Source of the DNA: Rhodospirillaceae bacterium
GTDB lineage: Bacteria; Pseudomonadota; Alphaproteobacteria; MPNO01; UBA2964
Length of the DNA stretch: 8,467 nucleotides
Direction: 5' to 3'
Assembly (NCBI GenBank): GCA_018660305.1
Contig: JABJKO010000266.1
Location: 1 to 8,467 of the forward strand
Position numbers and translations under genes: made by a program. Positions 5,016-8,467 of the stretch are shown here, piece after piece; position 1 is the stretch's first letter; every line of letters starts with the position of its first letter. The notes under the pieces are model-generated. The model was not told the DNA's origin. It saw nothing but the letters and a program-made list of their open reading frames with translations, and searched no databases.

Positions 5016-7106
5016 ATGACAAACGGTTCTCATTTTCGCCTCGGCGTCGACGTGGGCGGTACCCATACGGACCTGGTCCTGCTGAACGCCGATACCGGCG
5101 AGATCGCGGTGGAAAAGGTCTCCAGTACACCGCATAACCCGGCCATCGGCGTGCTGAACGGGGTCAATAATTTTGTCGCCAACGGCACGCCCCCCGAGGC
5201 CATCGAATTCTTTTCGCACGGCACGACCATCACCACCAACGCGTTGCTGGAAATGCGCGGCGCCAAGGTTGGGCTCCTGATCACCGACGGCTACCGCGCG
5301 GTGCAGGAAGTGCAAAGCCAGGGCCGTGACGGCAATCCGTTCGATTATTTCTACGACAAGCCCGACCCCATCGCGCCGCAGAGCATGACCCGCGAGATAC
5401 CGGGGCGGGTCGATTGGGAAGGCAACGAACTCACGCCGCTCGATGAGAATGCGGTACGCCAGTCGGCGCGGGAGCTGTTCGAGGCCGGGGCCAATTCCAT
5501 CGCCGTCTGCTATCTCTTTTCCTATGCCAATTCGGCTCACGAAGAAAAAACCCGAGCCGTCATCCTGGACGAATTTCCCGACGCGCATGTGTCGCTGTCC
5601 GCCGAGGTGCTGCCGCGAATCCGCGAATGGCCGCGCCTGTCGACCACGTTGCTGAACGCCTATCTCGGCCCGGTTCTGGTGGATTATATCGGCCACCTGA
5701 ACAATGGCCTCAATGAAGGGGGCGTCTCCACCCAGCAGCGTTTCCTGATGCAGTCCAATGGCGGCGTCATGCCGTTCACCGCCGCCGTGCAGGGCGGAAA
5801 GACGGTCTACACGCTGTTTTCCGGCCCGGCGGCGGGGGCTCAGGCCAGCGCCTATCTGGCCGGCGAAGATGCGGAGAAAGGCATCGTGACCCTCGATATG
5901 GGCGGCACATCCTGCGATATCGCCTTTATCGAAGGCGGTACGCCGTTGGAGGTCACCGAGGTAGTGGTCGCGCGGCGGCCCATGGGCGTGCCGGCGCTGG
6001 ACCTTACGACAATTTCGGCCGGGGGCGGTTCCATTGCCTGGATCGATCGCGGCGGGTTCCTGTGCGTCGGACCCCAGAGCGCCGGCGCCGATCCCGGACC
6101 GGCCTGCTATGGCAAGGGTGGTGAGGATCCGGCGGTGACCGATGCGGACATTGCGCTGGGCTATCTCAATCCCGGTTATTTTCTCGGCGGCGCCCAGACA
6201 CTCGATATCGTGGCATCTGAAGCCGCTCTTCAGGCAAAAATCGCTGAGCCCCTCGGCATGACAATTCGTGAAGCTGCCGCCGGCATCCGGCGTATCGTCG
6301 ATCTGCGCATGGCCGACGAGGTCAAGGTGTTTGGCGCCAAGCGCGGTGTCGATCCCCAGGAATTCACTCTGCTGCCGTTTGGCGGCGCCGGTGCGGTACA
6401 CGCCGCATCGGTGGCGGAAGAGCTTGGCATGACGCGCATCTTTGTGCCGCCGCGCCCGGGTGCGTTTTCGGCGCTCGGGCTGCTGTGTACCGACATTGTG
6501 CATGATTACGTCCGGTCGGAACTGCGCCCCATGGATCAGGTGGCGCCCGATCACGCCGAGGCGGTGTTCAAGGAGCTGGAGGCCAGGGGGTTTGCCGAAC
6601 TTAAAGAAGAAGGGATCGCGTCTGACGGCGCCCGGTTCGAGCGCGAGCTGGACGTGCGCTATACCGGGCAGGGCTATGAGTTGCGGGTGTCCCTCGATGG
6701 TATCGGCACAAACGGTCTTGCGGCTGACGATATGGCGGCGGCGCGGGACCGGTTCGATGACCGTCACGCTCAGATCCATGGTCATGCGGCCAAGGACCGG
6801 CCGGTGGAAATCGTCAGCTACCGGGTCCGGTTGCGGGTCGCCGTGCCCAAGTACGAACCCGTGTCCGCGGAGGATGTGGTCGAAACACCGGCGCCCGAGG
6901 CAGCCATCAAGGGGTCGAGAATGGTCTATTTCGACGCCGAAGAGGCGACCGACACGACCCTGTACGAACGTGATAAGCTGCCCATCGGCGCCATGCTGCA
7001 AGGGCCCGCCATCGTCGAACAGTTCGATTCAACCATTGTGGTGCCTGTCGGTTGGACGGCGCGGGTCGATGGTTACCGCAACCTGCTTCTGAGCCGGGAG
7101 AGATAG
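5016..7106 (+). CDS. Hydantoinase/oxoprolinase family protein, HyuA-like subunit
   Basis: A 696-residue protein of the HyuA/N-methylhydantoinase A/5-oxoprolinase family, at the normal length. Family members are ATP-dependent and, with a HyuB partner, phosphorylate and open cyclic amides or activate small molecules (also in acetone and acetophenone carboxylases). The N-terminal domain (about 7-185) has the phosphate motif DVGGTHTD (12-19) and HGTTITTNALLE (68-79). The core domain (about 200-490) has QSNGGVMPF (246-254), LFSGPAAGA (267-275), a second phosphate motif LDMGGTSCD (293-301), SAGGGS (334-339), GADPGPACYG (357-366) and LPFGGAGAVHA (453-463). The C-terminal domain has RYTGQGYEL (548-556) and GPAIVEQFDST (663-673). 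The ATG is forced, because no other common start codon exists between it and the upstream stop. The ribosome site is weak. It overlaps nothing and is followed after two bases by the HyuB-like gene, its likely partner. The substrate is not readable from sequence. Confidence 0.95.
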   Translation: MTNGSHFRLGVDVGGTHTDLVLLNADTGEIAVEKVSSTPHNPAIGVLNGVNNFVANGTPPEAIEFFSHGTTITTNALLEMRGAKVGLLITDGYRAVQEVQSQGRDGNPFDYFYDKPDPIAPQSMTREIPGRVDWEGNELTPLDENAVRQSARELFEAGANSIAVCYLFSYANSAHEEKTRAVILDEFPDAHVSLSAEVLPRIREWPRLSTTLLNAYLGPVLVDYIGHLNNGLNEGGVSTQQRFLMQSNGGVMPFTAAVQGGKTVYTLFSGPAAGAQASAYLAGEDAEKGIVTLDMGGTSCDIAFIEGGTPLEVTEVVVARRPMGVPALDLTTISAGGGSIAWIDRGGFLCVGPQSAGADPGPACYGKGGEDPAVTDADIALGYLNPGYFLGGAQTLDIVASEAALQAKIAEPLGMTIREAAAGIRRIVDLRMADEVKVFGAKRGVDPQEFTLLPFGGAGAVHAASVAEELGMTRIFVPPRPGAFSALGLLCTDIVHDYVRSELRPMDQVAPDHAEAVFKELEARGFAELKEEGIASDGARFERELDVRYTGQGYELRVSLDGIGTNGLAADDMAAARDRFDDRHAQIHGHAAKDRPVEIVSYRVRLRVAVPKYEPVSAEDVVETPAPEAAIKGSRMVYFDAEEATDTTLYERDKLPIGAMLQGPAIVEQFDSTIVVPVGWTARVDGYRNLLLSRER
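7096..7102 (+). promoter_or_regulatory. Shine-Dalgarno site of the hyuB-like gene
   Basis: GGGAGAG lies 6 bases before the ATG at 7109 and inside the last codons of the hyuA-like gene, so translation of the two subunits is probably coupled. Confidence 0.65.
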
Positions 7107-7108
7107 AG

Positions 7109-8467
7109 ATGGAAGGGACTGCAACCACTGCCCAAGGTGGCCCGACGAGCGGTACCGTCGATCCGGTCACCGTTCAGGTCCTGCGCAACAAGGTCGCGAG
7201 CCTTGTGGATGAGATGCACTATCATTTTTACCGTTCCGGCTATTCGACCATCATCCGGGAATCGCGCGACTTCAGCTGTGTGATCCTTGATCCCCGCGGC
7301 CGGCTGATTATCCCACCGCCCATGTTCTTCCACGGAATCGCCTACCGGACGTTTGTGGAGAACATGTTCAAGAATTACCAGCTGGAGGAAATCGAGGACG
7401 GCGACGTCTTTGTCTCCAACCATCCCTATGAAGCCGGCATGCCGCATGTGTCCGATATGGGGTTTGTCGCGCCGATCATCGTCAATGGCACGCTCATCGG
7501 ATTCAGCGCGTCCATTGCCCACAAGGCGGATATCGGCGGCACCAACCCGGGCAGCACGTCGGCCAATTCCACCGAGATGTATCATGAAGGCCTGTTGCTG
7601 CCGCCTATCAAGTTCCACCGCAGGGGTGAGCCCGATCTCGATATCGAGCGCGTCATTCTCGGCAACAGCCGCCATCCGGATCTGGTCCGCGGTGATATTC
7701 ATGCACAGGTGGGGGCCACCAATATGGGTGTGGCCCGCATGAAGGAGCATGTCGAGCGCTTTGGCGGTGACACGGTCATCGGCGCATTCGATGCCATTCT
7801 CGATGGCGCGGCCGATGAACTGCGCAAGGCCATCGCGGCTATTCCCGATGGAACGTCGTCGGCCGAGGGCTATATGGATGACGACGGTGTGGAGCGGGAT
7901 AAGCCGGTCAAGTTCGCGGCGACCATAACCATCAAGGGCGACCGGGCGATCTTCGATTTCTCGGATAGCGGTCCACAGGCCAAAGGCCCGGTCAATCTGC
8001 GCCCCGCCATGGTCGAGGCCTGTGTGTTCTATTGTCTGGTGGGTGCGCTGGGGCCCCATGAGCTGCATTACAACGGCGGCATGGGCGATGTGGTCGACAT
8101 CGTGCTGGCGCCCGACACCGTCACAAATTCAAGCCCGCCGGCGCCGGTCTCGTCATACCAGAAGGCCAATCTGCGGCTGGTGGACGTGATTCTGGACGCC
8201 ATGTCCAAATTCACCCCGACGCGGGCCATCGCGGGATCCGGCTCGTCCGGTTCGCTGCTGATTTCCTGGCAGGGTGGGGGGCGCGAAGGCCATTCCACCA
8301 TGCAGTACGAAATCATGGGATCAGCCTATGGCGGCGGGTACGGTCATGACGGGTGTTCGGCAACGGCGACCCATCTGTCGAACCTGCACATCACCCCCAT
8401 CGAGATCCTCGAATCCGAATATCCCTGCCGGGTGACGGAAATGTCCATGATCCCCGATTCCGGCGGC
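7109..8467 (+). CDS. Hydantoinase B/oxoprolinase family protein, HyuB-like subunit (3' end outside window)
   Basis: The open frame runs 453 codons to the right edge without a stop. It is the HyuB/N-methylhydantoinase B family partner of the preceding HyuA-like protein. Visible family segments are DPVTVQVLRNKVASLVDEM (18-36), ESRDFSCVILDPRG (51-64), NHPYEAGMPHVSDM (104-117), SIAHKADIGG (135-144), GDIHAQVGATNMG (195-207), FDFSDSGPQAKGPVN (282-296) and, at the edge, EYPCRVTEMSMIPDSGG (437-453), which in relatives leads into a Gly-rich conserved C-terminal region. Full-length members have about 550-600 residues, so roughly the last 100-150 are missing here. The ATG begins two bases after the hyuA-like stop. 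Segments such as HPYEAGMPH and SIAHKAD vary from the commonest hydantoinase forms, and the substrate remains open: hydantoin, oxoproline-type lactam or a carboxylase substrate. Confidence 0.93.
   Translation, partial: MEGTATTAQGGPTSGTVDPVTVQVLRNKVASLVDEMHYHFYRSGYSTIIRESRDFSCVILDPRGRLIIPPPMFFHGIAYRTFVENMFKNYQLEEIEDGDVFVSNHPYEAGMPHVSDMGFVAPIIVNGTLIGFSASIAHKADIGGTNPGSTSANSTEMYHEGLLLPPIKFHRRGEPDLDIERVILGNSRHPDLVRGDIHAQVGATNMGVARMKEHVERFGGDTVIGAFDAILDGAADELRKAIAAIPDGTSSAEGYMDDDGVERDKPVKFAATITIKGDRAIFDFSDSGPQAKGPVNLRPAMVEACVFYCLVGALGPHELHYNGGMGDVVDIVLAPDTVTNSSPPAPVSSYQKANLRLVDVILDAMSKFTPTRAIAGSGSSGSLLISWQGGGREGHSTMQYEIMGSAYGGGYGHDGCSATATHLSNLHITPIEILESEYPCRVTEMSMIPDSGG

Noticed and set aside
4995..7001. 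668-codon open frame on the minus strand opposite the hyuA-like gene
   Set aside because: The plus strand encodes a textbook HyuA protein over the same span. The antisense product is His/Arg/Gly-rich with no recognisable motif, as expected for a shadow frame in GC-rich DNA.
7073..8068. 331-codon minus-strand open frame opposite the hyuB-like gene
   Set aside because: It is a shadow of a well-conserved HyuB frame; no family motif or ribosome site supports it.

Overview
The window looks like chromosomal DNA from a GC-rich alphaproteobacterium. The best lineage marker is a short gcrA gene at 2266-2631; this cell-cycle regulator family is essentially confined to Alphaproteobacteria and works with the CcrM (GANTC) methyltransferase. 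No rRNA, tRNA, CRISPR array, insertion sequence, phage gene or other sign of recent transfer was seen, and no gene-free gap exceeds about 180 bases.

Layout. On the minus strand at the left are two tandem short-chain dehydrogenase/reductase (SDR) genes. The downstream one is cut by the window edge, and both carry the same unusual Tyr-Trp insertion after the NxAG motif. Divergent from them is a stand-alone SRAP (YedK/HMCES-type) gene for DNA abasic-site protection, followed on the same strand by gcrA with its own AT-rich upstream region and a good intrinsic terminator. Next comes a membrane protein of the AbrB-duplication family (PF05145/TIGR03082 type), read from a separate candidate promoter. 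It converges on a minus-strand crotonase-fold gene across a perfect 24-bp palindrome of a type dispersed in many proteobacterial genomes. Divergent from the crotonase is a hydantoinase/oxoprolinase pair, hyuA-like (complete) and hyuB-like (3' end beyond the window), joined by only two bases.

How it fits together. The SDR pair, the crotonase and the HyuA/HyuB pair are catabolic-type genes whose substrates cannot be read from sequence. The SRAP and gcrA genes are housekeeping functions in DNA repair and cell-cycle transcription. The gcrA upstream region holds a near-consensus DnaA box, and GANTC sites lie at the 5' ends of both gcrA and the SRAP gene, which fits known DnaA/GcrA/CcrM wiring but is unproven here.

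I see no convincing new multi-gene system. The strongest biochemical lead is the crotonase, in which one of the two hydratase catalytic glutamates is replaced by tryptophan and which is divergent from the hyuAB pair. Next come the gcrA regulatory region and the paired SDRs with the shared insertion. All motif positions were read by eye; no database search was possible.
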